64,000 bases of DNA from CBDFGN01 sp965247065. Its GTDB lineage: Bacteria > Bacteroidota > Bacteroidia > Cytophagales > Cyclobacteriaceae. Made by a program: the position numbers and the translations under genes. This document shows positions 62,927-64,000 of this stretch, piece after piece. The stretch covers positions 372,001 through 436,000 of the forward strand of contig CBDFGN010000005.1 of NCBI GenBank assembly GCA_965247065.1, read 5' to 3'. How positions within the stretch are numbered: position 1 is the stretch's first letter; each line of letters opens with the position of its first letter. The notes beneath the pieces were generated by a model. That model ran no database searches, had not been told where the DNA came from, and saw nothing but the letters and a program-made list of their open reading frames with translations.

Positions 62927-64000
62927 TCATTTCGCCCATTCATCACGATCAAGGCTACGGTATTGAATCGCCTCAGCTAAATGTTCAATTTGGATTGAAT
63001 CTAGTCCAGCCAGGTCTGCAATGGTTCGGGAGACCTTCAATATCCTGTCGTAGGCCCTTGCTGAAAGCCCCAATTTTTCAATGGCAGTTTTCAATAGTGC
63101 CTTTCCTGACGAATTAATTTAACATACCTCTTTCACTTTTTGAGATGACATCATAGCGTTGGAATGGATTCCATTCTGGCTAAAACGGCTCTTCTGAATA
63201 TCCCGGGCCGCAATTACTCTTTGTCTGATGTTGCCGCTATTTTCGTTCTTGTTGAGTGAGGTCATTTCGTCGAATGACACTGGAGTGACCTCTACATGGA
63301 GATCTATCCGATCCATCAACGGGCCCGAAATCTTGTTCAGGTATCGCTGGACCATTCCGGGGGGGCAAACGCATTCTTTGTCGGGATGATTGTGGTAACC
63401 ACAGGGACAAGGATTCATGCTAGCCACCAGCATAAAGTTTGCTGGAAAATCCAGCGATACCCTGGCCCGGGATATTGAAACTTGTCTTTCTTCCAGCGGT
63501 TGTCGTAATCCTTCGAGAACGTTGCGTTGGAATTCGGGTAATTCGTCCAGGAAAAGCACTCCATTATGCGCCAGGGATATTTCCCCAGGTTGAGGGAATC
63601 CACCTCCCCCTACCATGGCAGCATCACTGATGGTGTGATGAGGGGATCTAAAGGGACGGTTGGCGACTAGATTTGCGTTGGTTCCAAGCTTTCCGGCCAC
63701 GGAATGGATCTTAGTGGTTTCCAAGGCTTCCGTCAGAGACAAGGGTGGAAGAATGGAGGGCAATCGCTTGGCCAACATCGTTTTCCCCGATCCCGGGGGA
63801 CCGATCATGACCACATTATGACCTCCCGCTGCGGCTATTTCCAGGGCACGTTTTATATTTTGTTGCCCTTGAACATTTTCAAAATCTGAATCATAACAGT
63901 CGTAATTGTCGAAAAAGAGATTACGCGTGTCGGATAAGGTGGGTTTGATCTTAACCTCGCCCTCAAGAAAGTCCAGCGCCTCCTTGAAAGATTCTACCCC
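62927..64000 (-). pseudogene. ComM/YifB family AAA ATPase, in-frame stop, partial at window edge
   Basis: Runs from beyond the right edge through VKIKPTLSDT, QGQQNIKRALEIAAAGGHN, Walker A GPPGSGKT, Walker B VLFLDELPEF, MNPCPCGYHNHP and RISGPLMDRIDLH-type text. TAA at 63119-63121 (after KVKEVC) breaks it, but the same frame goes on INSSGKALLKTAIEKLGLSA, RAYDRILKVSRTIADLAGLD and HLAEAIQYRSLDRDEWAK to TGA 62927. That is the normal C-terminus, so TAA replaces a single residue codon, probably Gln (CAA). ComM is a hexameric helicase that extends branch migration in natural transformation. If the stop is real, the sensor-2 region is lost. Confidence 0.85.

Noticed and set aside
62824..63117. Plus-strand frame across the repeat region and the end of comM
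   Set aside because: It starts in low-complexity text and runs antisense to the conserved comM C-terminus.
26318..63121. Possible reassignment of TAA as a sense codon, given three in-frame TAA readings
   Set aside because: TAA is used as the ordinary stop of several intact genes here, and the broken genes show other lesions too.
1..64000. CRISPR arrays, tRNA or rRNA genes
   Set aside because: No regular repeat-spacer blocks and no tRNA-like T-arm or anticodon structures were found on reading the sequence; the degenerate repeats in gaps are too short and irregular.

Overview
The window looks like a chromosomal segment of a Bacteroidota bacterium, most likely Cytophagales or a relative. Supporting signs are a type IX secretion C-terminal domain on a small secreted protein, a peroxidase with the same kind of tail, a TPR/SpoIIE-type phosphatase receptor, WbqC, a DUF2652 remnant, a four-helix-bundle remnant flanked by degenerate text-like repeats, many TTG/GTG starts and few clear Shine-Dalgarno sites. 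No rRNA, tRNA or CRISPR array was recognised.

Layout. 1-2.6 kb: the start of an S13 D-Ala-D-Ala carboxypeptidase (window edge), two unknown membrane/secreted proteins and a deleted amidohydrolase. 2.6-9.1 kb: TPR-SpoIIE phosphatase, ClpB and a cyclic-nucleotide-binding histidine kinase. 9.5-13.7 kb: a secreted-protein pair (one frameshifted), a MOSC protein, a gene remnant and a K+ channel. 13.8-25.8 kb is the housekeeping core: thioesterase, MltG, TsaC/Sua5, WbqC, ClpC, a four-helix-bundle pseudogene, a vWA-like membrane protein, FabG, a polytopic membrane protein and dihydrolipoyl dehydrogenase. 25.9-37.9 kb: vapBC (toxin broken), TetR, haem peroxidase (frameshifted), a large outer-membrane propeller/peptidase-like protein (frameshifted in its signal peptide), pirin, an ECF sigma factor with a membrane partner, MFS transporter and ceramidase. 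38-49.4 kb: DUF2652 remnant, an IS110-family element splitting a TPR metallopeptidase gene, SMP-30 (frameshifted), Nramp-like transporter, DinB, DUF4468-like protein, threonine dehydratase-like enzyme and epoxide-hydrolase-like protein (frameshifted). 49.7-64 kb: gamma-glutamyltransferase, a complete IS982-family element with 12-bp terminal repeats and a 6-bp target duplication, a DUF2306 remnant, an HxlR regulator with two operator-like palindromes, YjbR, an XRE-membrane regulator, methyltransferase, DUF1080 protein, esterase, YdeI/OmpD-associated pseudogene, amidase, RraB, HAD phosphatase, VOC protein and a ComM/YifB ATPase with an in-frame stop that runs off the right edge.

The dominant theme is gene breakage. 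About fourteen genes carry lesions of different kinds: single-base frameshifts, several in homopolymer runs; in-frame stops; internal deletions; and IS insertions. The internal deletions and multi-lesion remnants are real decay. The clean single-base frameshifts could be decay or uncorrected sequencing errors, which cannot be told apart from sequence alone. I did not find a convincing new multi-gene defence or metabolic system. The most novel-looking regulatory signals are four helically phased TTTAAC repeats upstream of the ECF sigma gene and the paired palindromes at the HxlR divergon.
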